From assembly GCF_024464185.1 (NCBI RefSeq), contig NZ_JANHAU010000001.1:744001-808000 (forward strand): a stretch of DNA of 64,000 bases, given 5' to 3'. The stretch's first letter is position 1. The number at the start of each line of letters is the position of its first letter. The notes beneath the pieces are model-generated. The model saw only the letters and a program-made list of their open reading frames with translations. It made no database searches and was not told where the DNA came from. Positions 41,717-50,899 of this stretch are shown here, piece by piece. The position numbers were made by a program, and so were the translations under genes. The stretch is from Haloarchaeobius salinus (GTDB lineage Archaea > Halobacteriota > Halobacteria > Halobacteriales > Natrialbaceae).

Positions 41717-42505
41717 CTACTCGTCGTCGGGGACCGTCGAGAGCGGGCCCAGAAGCTGGGCGGCGAAGCCGACGCTCTCGTCGTAGCCGTCGGTCGACAT
41801 CAGCACCGGGTAGAACGGCTCGTCGCGGGTCCGTGTCTCCTCACCCCGGCGGGCGAACGGCTCGCCCGCGGGAACCACGACGAAGTTCTCGCCGAGGAAC
41901 TCGTAGCCCGCGCCGTCGACCCGCTCGGTCACCTCGAAGACGGTCGGGTCGCTGATAGCGGCCTCGCCCACGACGACGTCGTAGGCCGCGAGCACGTTCC
42001 TGACGACCCGTTCGGCGTTGTCGACTGCGGCCTCGCTGCCCTTGAAGCCGCACTCGATGGCCACGCCGTCGACGTACTGGGTCAGGCCGCCCGGCTCGGT
42101 GCGGATGTCGACGGCGCGGTCGAGGCCGGTGGATTCGAGGAGTTCGCGCGACCGCGGCGTGAGTCGCTGGTAGAGCGCGAACGGCTCGTCCGTCGAGACC
42201 GTCGAGTGGAGGTCGAGCACTACCAGGTCGTCGACGGTCTCGAGGAGCTCGCTGGCGAGTCGGGCCTCGTGCGACGCCGCCTCGGGATCGCCGGGATAGG
42301 CGCGGTTGAGGTCCTCGTCGACGAACCGCTGCTCGAGCTCGGCGGCGCGCTCGTTCCCCACGACGAACGTGACCGCGCCGGTGAGTTCGAGGTCCTCGTC
42401 GGCCAGGAGGCGCTCCATGGCACGCTCGCCGCAGGGTTCGTCGCCGTGCTGTCCGACGACGACGACGAGTGCCGGCTCGCCGTCCCCGAGTGTGTGTACC
42501 CGCAT
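41717..42505 (-). CDS. Succinylglutamate desuccinylase/aspartoacylase-like peptidase
   Basis: 262 residues, M14-like zinc enzyme. GQHGDEPCGE has H20 and E23 as zinc ligands; LDLHST is the third ligand region, and NRAYPGDP the substrate Arg/Pro-type motif. Such enzymes cleave N-acyl amino acids or act as cytosolic deacylases; the true substrate is not clear. Start at 42505 (MRVHTLGDG), near a promoter shared with the peptide ABC operon. Divergent from the transporter by 161 nt; a link to peptide use is possible but only inferred. Confidence 0.85.
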   Translation of the reverse strand: MRVHTLGDGEPALVVVVGQHGDEPCGERAMERLLADEDLELTGAVTFVVGNERAAELEQRFVDEDLNRAYPGDPEAASHEARLASELLETVDDLVVLDLHSTVSTDEPFALYQRLTPRSRELLESTGLDRAVDIRTEPGGLTQYVDGVAIECGFKGSEAAVDNAERVVRNVLAAYDVVVGEAAISDPTVFEVTERVDGAGYEFLGENFVVVPAGEPFARRGEETRTRDEPFYPVLMSTDGYDESVGFAAQLLGPLSTVPDDE

Positions 42506-42635
42506 CGATGAGAAACTCGGCGTACGTCGGTACTTAACTGCTTCTGTCGGGGAAGCCATCGCCGGCGGTGACTGGGCACCGGTCGGATAGCGTACGGGTG
42601 CTTTCACGTTTCGAGATAACCGTTCGCAAGGGTGG

Positions 42636-42645
42636 ATTTATAAGG
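42636..42645 (+). promoter_or_regulatory. TATA box of the peptide ABC operon
   Basis: atttataagg lies about 24 nt before the ATG at 42667, so the first gene has a leaderless mRNA. The surrounding spacer 42506-42666 contains the only AT-rich element between the divergent genes. Confidence 0.65.
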
Positions 42646-42666
42646 TGGTATTTGGTAGTAGGATGC

Positions 42667-44310
42667 ATGCCAGAGAATGGTACTGACCGACGTGGCTTTC
42701 TGAAGTACGCAGGCGGAGCAGCGGTCACAGCATCCCTCGCAGGCTGTCTCGGCGGCGGAGACGGCGGTGACGGGACCGACACTCCGGCAGACACCGAGGC
42801 GGAGGAGACGGAAGATGGTGGGGGTGGCGAAGAGACCGACACCGGTGACGGTGGGGAGGAGCTACCGGACTTCCCGGTCACCATCACGCAGGGCAACATG
42901 CCCTCCGGGCTCGACCCCCACGACCACCGCGAGACGCCGACCGACGTGGTGATGCTCCACGCCTACGAGGGGCTCATCACCCGCGACGCGGCCGGTGCGG
43001 CACAGCCCGCGCTCGCGACCGACTGGTCGCGCGTCGACGGCGAGGACGCGGCGGAGTTCCAGACGCGGAGCGACGTGACGTTCCACAACGGCGATACGTT
43101 CGTCGCGGGCGACGCCGCCTACAGCATCAACCGCATCGTCGACCCCGACACCGGGTTCGCGAGCCCACAGAGCGACCAGCTCGCCGGCGTCTCCGGCGCG
43201 AGCGCGCCCGACGATTCGACGGTGCGGGTGACGCTCGACGGGCTCAACCCCATCGTGTTCTCCGAGTTCGCGACCTACTGCGACATCATGCAGCAGTCGT
43301 GGGTCGAGGAGCGCTCGAAGTCCGAGATCGGCCAGCAGATGAACGGCACCGGCGCGTTCCAGCTCGACAGCTACACGCAGGACGAGCAGGTCGTCATGAC
43401 CCGGTACGAGGAGTACTGGGACGACCCGGCCGAGGTGTCCGAGCTCACGTTCACCGCGGCGAGCGAGTCGAGCACCCGCGTCAACCAGCTGCTCCAGGGC
43501 GAGACCGACATCATCGTCAACGTCCCGCCGCAGGAGGTCAACCGCGTCAACAACAGCGACGCCGGAAGCGTGTCCGCCGCGCCGAGTACGCGCATCCTCT
43601 ACAACGGGATGCGCTACGACGTCGAGCCGTTCTCCTCGCAGGAGTTCCGGCAGGCACTGAACTACGCCATCGACCTGGAGAGCATCGTCTCGAACGTGCT
43701 CGGCGGGTTCGGTGCCCAGACCGGCCAGCCCACGCTGCCCGAGTTCGTCGGCCACAACCCGGACGTGGACCCGTACCCGTACGACCCCGACGAGGCCGAG
43801 CGGCTCATCGACGAGTCCGGCCACGCGGGCGTCGAGATCGAGCTCAACACGCCCGTCGGGCGCTACCTGAAGGACCTCGAGATCGCCCAGGCGGTCGCGG
43901 GCTACATCGACGAGCTGCCGAACGTCTCCGCGTCGGTCAACCAGCGGGACTTCGGCTCGCTCACCGACGAGCTGCTGACCGGCAACATCGAGGACAAGCC
44001 CCCGTGGTTCCTCATCGGCTGGGGTGAGGCCACCTTCGAGGGCGCGCTGGTCATGACCGCGCTGCTCTCGACCGACGGCGCGCTGTCGACCTGGAGCAAC
44101 GAGGAGTTCGACTCGCTGCTCGAGACCGCCGGCAACAGCACCGGCGACGAGCGTGTCTCGGCGCTCCAGGAGGCGAACGCACTCGCCAACGAGCAGGCAC
44201 CGTGGATCTTCCTCAACCAGCAGTTCAGCGTCTACGGCGTCAGCAACCGCGTCTCGTGGGAGCCCCGCTCGGACGAGCGCATCGACGCGTACGCGATGAG
44301 CCAGGCGTAA
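42667..44310 (+). CDS. ABC transporter substrate-binding lipoprotein (peptide/nickel type)
   Basis: 547 residues. A Tat signal (RRGFLK, residues 8-13) and a lipobox SLAGC give a lipidated C27 on the outside of the membrane, followed by an acidic Gly/Asp linker (GGDGGDGTD). The solute-binding domain is the DppA/OppA type: NMPSGLDPHDHRETPT, VTFHNGDTFVAGDAAYS, NGTGAFQLDSYTQDE, EFRQALNYAIDLESIV and YDPDEAERLIDESG. It captures oligopeptides, nickel or similar; substrate unknown. ATG at 42667, leaderless. First gene of a five-gene operon. Confidence 0.94.
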   Translation: MPENGTDRRGFLKYAGGAAVTASLAGCLGGGDGGDGTDTPADTEAEETEDGGGGEETDTGDGGEELPDFPVTITQGNMPSGLDPHDHRETPTDVVMLHAYEGLITRDAAGAAQPALATDWSRVDGEDAAEFQTRSDVTFHNGDTFVAGDAAYSINRIVDPDTGFASPQSDQLAGVSGASAPDDSTVRVTLDGLNPIVFSEFATYCDIMQQSWVEERSKSEIGQQMNGTGAFQLDSYTQDEQVVMTRYEEYWDDPAEVSELTFTAASESSTRVNQLLQGETDIIVNVPPQEVNRVNNSDAGSVSAAPSTRILYNGMRYDVEPFSSQEFRQALNYAIDLESIVSNVLGGFGAQTGQPTLPEFVGHNPDVDPYPYDPDEAERLIDESGHAGVEIELNTPVGRYLKDLEIAQAVAGYIDELPNVSASVNQRDFGSLTDELLTGNIEDKPPWFLIGWGEATFEGALVMTALLSTDGALSTWSNEEFDSLLETAGNSTGDERVSALQEANALANEQAPWIFLNQQFSVYGVSNRVSWEPRSDERIDAYAMSQA

Positions 44311-44316
44311 GCTCTC

Positions 44317-45366
44317 ATGTCCCTCGCTCGGTTTTTGATAAAGCGACTACTGCAGGGCGTGTTCGTCGTCTGGGGAGTCGTGACCATCGTGTTCGGGCTG
44401 CGCGTCATCGCGCCCGGCGACCCGGCGAACGTCCTGTTGCCACCCGACGTCGCCCCGGAGGTGAGAGAGCAGGTCATCGCGGACCTCGGGCTGGACGAGC
44501 CGCTGTACGTCCAGTACTGGGATTTCATCACCGGTATCGCCGCCGGTGTGCCCGAGGGGCTGTTCAACATCCTGACCGGGGAGCCGGCCGGTCCCATGGG
44601 GCTCGGCACGTCGCTGACGACGGGTACGTCCGTCGCGTCCCGAGTGGGCCGCAGCCTCCCGGCGACGCTCGAACTGGCCATCGCGGCGACCATCGTCGCC
44701 GTCGTCATCGCCATCCCGCTCGGCGTCATCAGCGCGACGCGACGCCATCAGCCGGCGGACTACGGCGCGACGCTGTTCTCGCTGGCGGGCATCAGCACGC
44801 CGAACTTCTGGCTCGGCGTGATGCTCATCATCGTCCTGTCGGTGCAGCTGAACCTGTTCCCGACGAGCCAGCGCGCCATCGGCATCCCCGGCGTCTTCGA
44901 CCTGCTCGTCTCCGGGCAGATCGTGGCTGCCGCCGAGGGCCTCCGCACGTGGCTGTGGTACATCACGCTCCCGGCGATCACGCTCGGGACGTACTTCACG
45001 GCGCTCATCACGCGACTGACCCGGAGCGGGATGCTCGACGAGCTCGGCAAGACGTACGTCCGAGCCTCGCGGGCGAAGGGGCTGCCGGAAACGCTCGTGC
45101 GCTACAAGCACGTGCTCCGGAACACGCTCATCCCCATCATCACGGTCGTCGGCCTGCAGCTCGGGACGCTCATCGGTGGCGCGGTCATCACCGAGTTCGT
45201 CTTCGACTGGCCGGGACTGGGACAGGTGCTCATCAACAGCATCAACTCCCGTGACTGGCCGATGGTGCAGGGCTCGCTCATCGTCATCGCCGTCGGCTTC
45301 GTCGTCGTGAACATCGTCGTCGACACGCTGTACACGCTCGTGAACCCGCGGGTGGGATTCGACTGA
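44317..45366 (+). CDS. ABC transporter permease, DppB-type
   Basis: 349 residues with six helices. N-terminal LIKRLLQGVFVVWGVVTIVF and IAPGDPAN are DppB marks. The EAA-type loop for ATPase docking is VRASRAKGLPETLVRYKHVL. The external segment (about residues 75-105) carries an insert between helices 1 and 2. It forms the channel with the DppC-type partner. It begins 6 nt after the substrate-binding gene and its stop overlaps the next start by one base. Confidence 0.94.
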   Translation: MSLARFLIKRLLQGVFVVWGVVTIVFGLRVIAPGDPANVLLPPDVAPEVREQVIADLGLDEPLYVQYWDFITGIAAGVPEGLFNILTGEPAGPMGLGTSLTTGTSVASRVGRSLPATLELAIAATIVAVVIAIPLGVISATRRHQPADYGATLFSLAGISTPNFWLGVMLIIVLSVQLNLFPTSQRAIGIPGVFDLLVSGQIVAAAEGLRTWLWYITLPAITLGTYFTALITRLTRSGMLDELGKTYVRASRAKGLPETLVRYKHVLRNTLIPIITVVGLQLGTLIGGAVITEFVFDWPGLGQVLINSINSRDWPMVQGSLIVIAVGFVVVNIVVDTLYTLVNPRVGFD

Positions 45367-46433
45367 TGATCGCTCCACGTACCATTCGAAGTCTGAAGCG
45401 CGGACTGAATAAGGACGCCCTCGCCAAGGTCGGCATCGCAATCGTGGTCGTCGTGCTGCTGGTGGCGATATTCGCACCGTTCATCGCACCCGACCGGCCG
45501 GGGACCCAGAACCTGAACGAGTCCCGAACCCCGCCGGTGGGCTTCACCAAGGCGACGACCGAGGAGGTGCCCGTCCAGGAGAACGGCAGCGTCGTCTTCG
45601 AGGACGGCCAGATCGTCACCGAGAACCGTACCGTCTACGAGAACGCGACGTGGGACCACCCGCTCGGGACCGACGGGAACGGTCGCGACATCCTCTCCCG
45701 GCTGATATACGGGGCGCGGGTGTCGCTGCTCGTCGGCTTCCTCGGTACCGGGTTGGCGATGCTCGTCGGCGTCAGCGTCGGGCTCGTCGCCGGCTACTAC
45801 CGGGGGAAGGTCGACGACGTGCTAATGCGAAGCGCCGACGTGATGCTCGCGTTCCCGTCCATCGTGCTCGCCATCGCGCTCATCGGCGTGCTGGACGACG
45901 CGCTCGAACAGCAAATCCCCGACCCGTTCGTCCAGAGCGGGCTCTCGGAGCTGTTCCGGTCAGCCGTCGGCTTGCCGACGGGGATGCCGGAGAGCACGGT
46001 ACTCCCCGGGACGATCATCGTGGTCGTCGCACTCGTCAACTGGGTGTGGTTCGCCCGTGTCGCCCGCGGCGAGGCGCTGAGCCTCCGCGAACAGTCCTAC
46101 GTGAAGGCGGCGCGCGCCCTCGGGGCGAGCGACGCCTCCATCATGCTCCGGCACGTGCTCCCGAACGCTATCACGCCGATACTCGTGCTCGGGACGATCC
46201 AGATCGCGGCCATCATCCTGCTGGAGAGCGCACTGTCGTTCCTCGGGTTCTCCTCGGCGAACATCTCCTGGGGCTTCGACATCGCGCTCGGCAGGCAGTA
46301 CCAGTCGACGGCGTGGTGGGTCTCCACCATGCCGGGGCTGGCCATCGTCATCACCGTCATCGGGTTGAACCTCGTCGGTGACTGGCTCAGGGACGCCCTC
46401 GACCCCGGTATCGAGGGGGAGGGTGGCGTATGA
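45366..46433 (+). CDS. ABC transporter permease, DppC-type
   Basis: 355 residues. After the first helix (about 25-43) comes an enlarged external loop (about 50-95: acidic, with NESRTPPVGF and NGSVVFEDGQ), then PLGTDGNGRDILSRLIYGAR and five further helices. The EAA loop is VKAARALGASDASIMLRHVL. Closing motif GLNLVGDWLRDALDP. The loop is longer than common bacterial DppC and may fit the halophilic binding protein (inference). Its start overlaps the upstream stop; its stop overlaps the next gene by four bases. Confidence 0.94.
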   Translation: MIAPRTIRSLKRGLNKDALAKVGIAIVVVVLLVAIFAPFIAPDRPGTQNLNESRTPPVGFTKATTEEVPVQENGSVVFEDGQIVTENRTVYENATWDHPLGTDGNGRDILSRLIYGARVSLLVGFLGTGLAMLVGVSVGLVAGYYRGKVDDVLMRSADVMLAFPSIVLAIALIGVLDDALEQQIPDPFVQSGLSELFRSAVGLPTGMPESTVLPGTIIVVVALVNWVWFARVARGEALSLREQSYVKAARALGASDASIMLRHVLPNAITPILVLGTIQIAAIILLESALSFLGFSSANISWGFDIALGRQYQSTAWWVSTMPGLAIVITVIGLNLVGDWLRDALDPGIEGEGGV

Positions 46434-47629
46434 GCGGCTCCACCCACAGCCGCGACGACCTGCTCCGCGTGGAGGACCTCACGACGCGGTTCTACACGGA
46501 GGAGGGGCAGGTCAACGCCGTCGAGTCGGTCTCGTTCGACGTGCGTGACAACGAGATACTCGGCATCGTCGGCGAGTCCGGCTCCGGCAAGTCCGTCACG
46601 GCGCTGTCGGCCATCGACCTCGTCGAGTCGCCCGGGCAGATCACCGGCGGCGAGGTGTGGCTCCGCGACGGAGAGCTCGCCGAGGAGTTCCGCGAGGACA
46701 GCCCGGACGCGGTCGACGGCGACTTCGTCGACCTCAGACAGCTCCCGAAGGGTGTCCGCCGGTCGCTCCGCGGGCCGAAGTTCAGCATGATCTTCCAGGA
46801 CCCGATGAGCAGCTTCAACCCGTCGCTGACCGTCGGCGAGCAGATCGCCGAGGCGGTCGAGGTGCAGCGCCGCGCCTCGGCCAACCCGCGGCGCACCCGC
46901 TCGCGGACGCAGGGCTACGGGCTCGGTCGGCTGCTCGTCGACAGCGTCGTCCCCGGCCGGGAGTACACCAGCGACGAGAGCCACGACCGCGCCATCGAAC
47001 TGCTGGACCAGGTCGGCATCCCCGACCCGGTCGAGCGCGCCGACGAGTACCCCCACCAGTTCTCCGGTGGGATGCTCCAGCGCGCGATGGTCGCACAGGC
47101 GCTCGCCGGCGAGCCGGACGTGCTGTTCGCCGACGAGCCGACGACCGCACTCGACGTGACCATCCAGGCGCAGATCCTCGACCTGCTGCGGGACATCCAG
47201 ACCGAACGCGGGATGAGCATCGTGCTCATCACGCACGACCTCGGCGTCATCGCCCGGATGTGCGACCGCGTCGGCGTCATGTACGCCGGCGAGGTGGTCG
47301 AACGCGGCACGCTCGAGGCGGTGTTCGACGACCCGGCCCACCCCTACACGGAGGGGCTGCTCGGGTCCATCCCGGACGTCGACGACCCGGCACCGCGGCT
47401 CGAACCCATCGAGGGGAACGTGCCGAACCTCGTCGACAGCGAGATGCCGGACCGGTGTTACTTCGCCGACCGGTGTCCGAAGGCGATGGAGGCGTGTCTG
47501 GAGCATCCGGACGAACGACCGGTCGAGGGGGACCCGGGACACACGGCCCGCTGTGTGCTCGCCGACGGCGAGTACGACCCCGAGACCGCACTCGACGAGT
47601 CGTACTTCGAGGGAGGTGAGGACGCATGA
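46430..47629 (+). CDS. ABC transporter ATP-binding protein, DppD-type
   Basis: 399 residues. Walker [10 protein letters not shown]-loop [16 protein letters not shown], signature [17 protein letters not shown], Walker [16 protein letters not shown]-loop [12 protein letters not shown]. The C-terminal oligopeptide extension has a Cys motif: [14 protein letters not shown], typical of the DppD/OppD iron-sulfur or zinc-type end, plus a distal Cys. Longer than average because of the insertion (about 150-180: [13 protein letters not shown]). Overlaps dppF-type gene by four bases. Confidence 0.95.
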   Translation: MSGSTHSRDDLLRVEDLTTRFYTEEGQVNAVESVSFDVRDNEILGIVGESGSGKSVTALSAIDLVESPGQITGGEVWLRDGELAEEFREDSPDAVDGDFVDLRQLPKGVRRSLRGPKFSMIFQDPMSSFNPSLTVGEQIAEAVEVQRRASANPRRTRSRTQGYGLGRLLVDSVVPGREYTSDESHDRAIELLDQVGIPDPVERADEYPHQFSGGMLQRAMVAQALAGEPDVLFADEPTTALDVTIQAQILDLLRDIQTERGMSIVLITHDLGVIARMCDRVGVMYAGEVVERGTLEAVFDDPAHPYTEGLLGSIPDVDDPAPRLEPIEGNVPNLVDSEMPDRCYFADRCPKAMEACLEHPDERPVEGDPGHTARCVLADGEYDPETALDESYFEGGEDA

Positions 47630-48732
47630 GCAGTGAGCACTTCGACGAGACGACCGACGAACCCATCGTCAAGGTCGACGACCTGGAGAAGTACTACTTC
47701 GAGAACGACACGCTGTTCGACCGCGCGCTCGGCCGGGAGCCGACCGCGGTCCGTGCGGTGGACGGCGTCTCCTTCGAGGTCGAACAGGGTGAGACGCTCG
47801 GGCTCGTCGGCGAGTCCGGTTGCGGGAAGTCGACGACCAGCGAGACGCTCCTGGGCCTGCGCGAGGCGACCGGCGGCTCGGTCCGCTTCGACGGAAAGGA
47901 CGTGTTCGAGATGACCGCGTCCGAACGCAAGGTGTTCCGGCAGGACGCCCAGATCGTCTTCCAGGACCCGTTCTCCAGCCTCGACCCGCGCATGACCGTC
48001 GGCGAGATCGTCACCGAGGGGCTCCGCATCCACGGGCTGGCCGGGAGCGAGGAGCGTACCGAGCGCGCGAAGGAGCTGCTCGAACGCGTGGGGCTGTCGG
48101 CGCGACACGTCGACCGCTACCCACACGAGTTCTCCGGCGGCCAGCGCCAGCGCATCGGCATCGCCCGGGCGCTCGCGCTCGACCCCGAGTTCGTCGTGCT
48201 CGACGAGCCGGTGTCGGCGCTCGACGTGAGCGTGCAGGCGCAGGTGCTCAACCTGCTGGAGGACCTGCAGGAGGAGTTCGGCCTCACCTACCTGTTCGTC
48301 GCACACGACCTGAGTGTCGTCCGGCACATCTCCGACCGCGTGGCGGTGATGTACCTCGGGAAGATCGTCGAGACCGGCCCGGTCGACCAGATCTTCGAGA
48401 ACCCGCAGCACCCCTACACGCAGGCGCTGCTGGACAGCGTCCCCCGGGCGTCCGTCGAGGAGCAAGGCCGCCGCGGCGGCACGCTGGAGGGCGACGTTCC
48501 CTCGCCGCGGAACCCGCCGCCGGGCTGTCGGTTCCACACGCGCTGTCCGCACGCCAGGGACGCGTGTACGAAGGAGCTCCCGCCGGACTACGACGCCGGT
48601 GAGCGCCACGAGGCCGCCTGCTTCCGTGTCGACGAGAGCCACGAGTACTGGGAGAGCGAACCGCTCCCGCACGCGAGCGAGACCGGCGAGGGGCAGTCGG
48701 TCGGTGGCGGTATCGCCGACTCCAGCGACTGA
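47626..48732 (+). CDS. ABC transporter ATP-binding protein, DppF-type
   Basis: 368 residues. Walker [10 protein letters not shown], signature [17 protein letters not shown], Walker [15 protein letters not shown]-loop [12 protein letters not shown]. The C-terminal Cys segment [14 protein letters not shown] is the standard oligopeptide-ATPase end. Closes the operon. The binding cassette of the two ATPases is complete, so the transporter should be functional. Confidence 0.95.
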   Translation: MSSEHFDETTDEPIVKVDDLEKYYFENDTLFDRALGREPTAVRAVDGVSFEVEQGETLGLVGESGCGKSTTSETLLGLREATGGSVRFDGKDVFEMTASERKVFRQDAQIVFQDPFSSLDPRMTVGEIVTEGLRIHGLAGSEERTERAKELLERVGLSARHVDRYPHEFSGGQRQRIGIARALALDPEFVVLDEPVSALDVSVQAQVLNLLEDLQEEFGLTYLFVAHDLSVVRHISDRVAVMYLGKIVETGPVDQIFENPQHPYTQALLDSVPRASVEEQGRRGGTLEGDVPSPRNPPPGCRFHTRCPHARDACTKELPPDYDAGERHEAACFRVDESHEYWESEPLPHASETGEGQSVGGGIADSSD

Positions 48733-48743
48733 ACGACCCTCGG

Positions 48744-49502
48744 TCACCGCCGTCCCGCCTTCTCCACCTCGAGCGCGTCAGCGACGGTCTCGAACGCGTC
48801 CGCGACGTCCGCGTACCGGTTCGGCGAGTCGAACTCGAACCGCTCGGGCCGGTTCGGGCCCAGGAGTTCACCGGCGGTCGCGAGCAGCCCGTCACCGGTG
48901 GCCCACGTCAGCCGGACGGTGCGGGCCGCGTCGTCGAACGCGACCCGGTCGAGCGCGCCGAGGCCGAAGCAGGTCGCGCCGTCGACACAGAGCGACGGGG
49001 GTGCCAGCTCGTACCGGGTGCCGTCCGCGTACCAGTCCGCGAGCACCGCCGTCGGGAGCAGGCCCGCGGGCTCGTCGGCGACGGCGCGCGAGACGGCGTC
49101 GACGACACCTTCGGCCGCCGTGGCGTCCACCTCGAACGTCGTGTGGTCCGGGACGTAGTGGAGGAGCCGTCGGCCGTCGCGGGACGCGTCCAGCCGTTCG
49201 AGCGTGACGAACCGGTGGACGTCGGTCAGGTCGAGGAGGGCGGCGAGGGGTTCGCGGACGCGGTCGACGGAGGCACGGAGGACGCCATCGTCGACCTGTT
49301 CGGCCGCGGCCCGGAGCTGTTCGGCGAGTTCGGGGTGGTCCGACGCGAGCGCCCCGGGGTCGAGATGCAGCGTGACGGCGTCGGCGTGGTCCAGCACCGC
49401 CCCGACCGCGGCCGCCGTCGCACTCGCCTCGGCGGTTGCGTCGCCACTCGTCGTGAGGACGAGGGTGTGCGTCGGGTCGAACGGACGGTCCTGGGTGGTC
49501 AT
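48744..49502 (-). CDS. Hypothetical protein co-encoded with the Cys-rich exported protein
   Basis: 252 residues, soluble and acidic. It alternates strands and helices: HTLVLTTSGDATAEASATAA, TLHLDPGALASDHPELAEQL, LLDLTDVHRFVTLERLDASR, RLLHYVPDHTTFEVDATAAE, LADWYADGTRYELAPPSL, and RVAFDDAARTVRLTWATGDG. No Cys pair, catalytic motif or signal peptide is seen. The start at 49502 lies 6 nt after the stop of the Cys-rich gene, so the two form an operon with the exported protein first. It could be an immunity or processing factor, which is only inference. Confidence 0.7.
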   Translation of the reverse strand: MTTQDRPFDPTHTLVLTTSGDATAEASATAAAVGAVLDHADAVTLHLDPGALASDHPELAEQLRAAAEQVDDGVLRASVDRVREPLAALLDLTDVHRFVTLERLDASRDGRRLLHYVPDHTTFEVDATAAEGVVDAVSRAVADEPAGLLPTAVLADWYADGTRYELAPPSLCVDGATCFGLGALDRVAFDDAARTVRLTWATGDGLLATAGELLGPNRPERFEFDSPNRYADVADAFETVADALEVEKAGRR

Positions 49503-49508
49503 CTCGTT

Positions 49509-50453
49509 TCAGACGAGTGGGACGCCGGTCGGCGGTGCGAGGGTGCTCGCAGCCAGGTAGTATGCCAGTGCGGTGACGACGATGGCGGGCACGGCGATGC
49601 CGGCCGCGTCGGCCGCCTGGTTGATGGCCTCCTCGAACGCGTCACGGAGGTCGGCGAGGCTCGGAAGCCCGCCGTTGGGGCCACAGACCCGCGTACACCA
49701 GTTGGAGGCGTGTTCCTCGCCGACCCAGATACAGTTACCGTTCTTGCCGATCCAGATGTTGATTCCGCCACGGTAGTTCCCCTCCGGGAAGATGGCGAAG
49801 TGACCGTGGGGCATCGGCGGCGGGTTCGACCCGGCACACTCCGGCGAGTGACCGCTGTCGTTGCCGGTCACCCGTACGCACCAGTCGTTGACGAAGGGTA
49901 CGTCCGTACAGCAGACGTTGCCACCGCTCTTGCAGTCGATGGGGTACGGGATGTCGACGGCCGTGCTCGGGCCGCTGGTCGCACGGACCGGGAGCGGCTG
50001 TTCGCTGACGGTCGTCGTTGCCCGGGTCGTCGTGACGACACCGCCCCGCCGGGTCTCGAACGCGAGCGACCGCTCGATGGTCGAGCCATCACGGGAGTAC
50101 CGGAGGGTCCTGGCGTCCGTCCAGTGGATCCCGTGCACGCCGACGGTCGCTCGACTGAGCTGCTCGAGGTCCCGTCGAGTGTGCACGACGTCGGTCCGGG
50201 CGTCGACGTCGGCGACGAGGTAGACCTGATACCCGTCCCCGAGTCCGAGGGTCGTTATCGCCGCCAGGTCGCGCTCGGGGTGGAACGCGATCTCGACGGC
50301 GAGTTCCCTGAGCGACAGCCGCGGGTCGACGTTGCGACGGTCGCGCTCGTCACGTGTCTTGGCGGCGACGAGCGGGGAGCCGGCGATCGCTCCCGTCGCG
50401 GCGAGTCCTCGGAGCACGGTGCGTCTGTCGGTCGGAGTCGAATCTCCGGACAT
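49509..50453 (-). CDS. Tat-exported cysteine-rich protein with two NWC-x-RV modules
   Basis: 314 residues. A twin-arginine signal ([18 protein letters not shown]) with no lipobox precedes a soluble domain (about 40-170). The last 145 residues hold eight Cys: C174, C181, C182, C192, C206, C241, C253 and C257. Two related modules are visible: [21 protein letters not shown], wait residues shown as GNVCC..NDWCVRV, and [16 protein letters not shown] hydrophobic helix (about 282-306) ends the protein, finishing GVPLV. The layout (Tat signal, long N-domain, Cys-rich C-part) resembles halocin C8 precursors, but sequences are not alike. No enzyme motif. Single strong promoter; first gene of a two-gene unit. 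Confidence 0.85.
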   Translation of the reverse strand: MSGDSTPTDRRTVLRGLAATGAIAGSPLVAAKTRDERDRRNVDPRLSLRELAVEIAFHPERDLAAITTLGLGDGYQVYLVADVDARTDVVHTRRDLEQLSRATVGVHGIHWTDARTLRYSRDGSTIERSLAFETRRGGVVTTTRATTTVSEQPLPVRATSGPSTAVDIPYPIDCKSGGNVCCTDVPFVNDWCVRVTGNDSGHSPECAGSNPPPMPHGHFAIFPEGNYRGGINIWIGKNGNCIWVGEEHASNWCTRVCGPNGGLPSLADLRDAFEEAINQAADAAGIAVPAIVVTALAYYLAASTLAPPTGVPLV

Positions 50454-50476
50454 GGCAATTGCCTATGGGAATCACC

Positions 50477-50486
50477 ATATATAATT
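50477..50486 (-). promoter_or_regulatory. Strong TATA region of the Cys-rich protein gene
   Basis: atatataatt reads aattatatat on the minus strand, 24-33 nt upstream of the ATG at 50453, in the most AT-rich stretch nearby (50475-50512). This fits a leaderless, possibly strongly expressed gene. Confidence 0.65.
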
Positions 50487-50639
50487 TCTTTCGAATTCTC
50501 TCGGACGCAACCGCCTTCGGGTACCCCTCTGCCTCCCCGGGCTGGCAGTTAGTGCATCCGGTCGTCGGAACGACCCCGCCCACCGGAGCGGACGTCGGGA
50601 TGGTCGCGGTCGCGTTCGAGCGCCGGGGAGGTCACAGTC

Positions 50640-50774
50640 GCCCCAGTGGTCGGGGTGGACGTAGATACGGTACAGGTGGGCCACGTTCTCGGCCTCGTTG
50701 TCCGGAACGCCCTCGACGTAGCCGACGACCGCGCCGTCGGCCGTGGCCCCGTGCAGGGAGAGCGAATCCGTCAT
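50640..50774 (-). pseudogene. Truncated GNAT-type acetyltransferase remnant
   Basis: From an ATG at 50774 ([10 protein letters not shown]) the frame reads [27 protein letters not shown], the motif C/D to motif A start of GNAT enzymes, which normally continues G-x-G-x-G/A. After HPDHWG the frame becomes unlike the family (DCDLPGART). The acetyl-CoA loop and the C-terminal half are missing in all three minus-strand frames as far as I can see. Region 50454-50899 otherwise holds only the promoter at 50477 and the start of pyrG. I infer a decayed acetyltransferase. Confidence 0.55.
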
Positions 50775-50899
50775 GGGTCGTCGATCAGATGCGGGATGGG
50801 AACGGTTTGGTGCGGGGTGACACACCGTCCCACCGACACCCGTTCGCAAGCGTGGCCGCCCTCCGAAATCGTTTTCATCCGGCCCCGCGCACCATCGGT

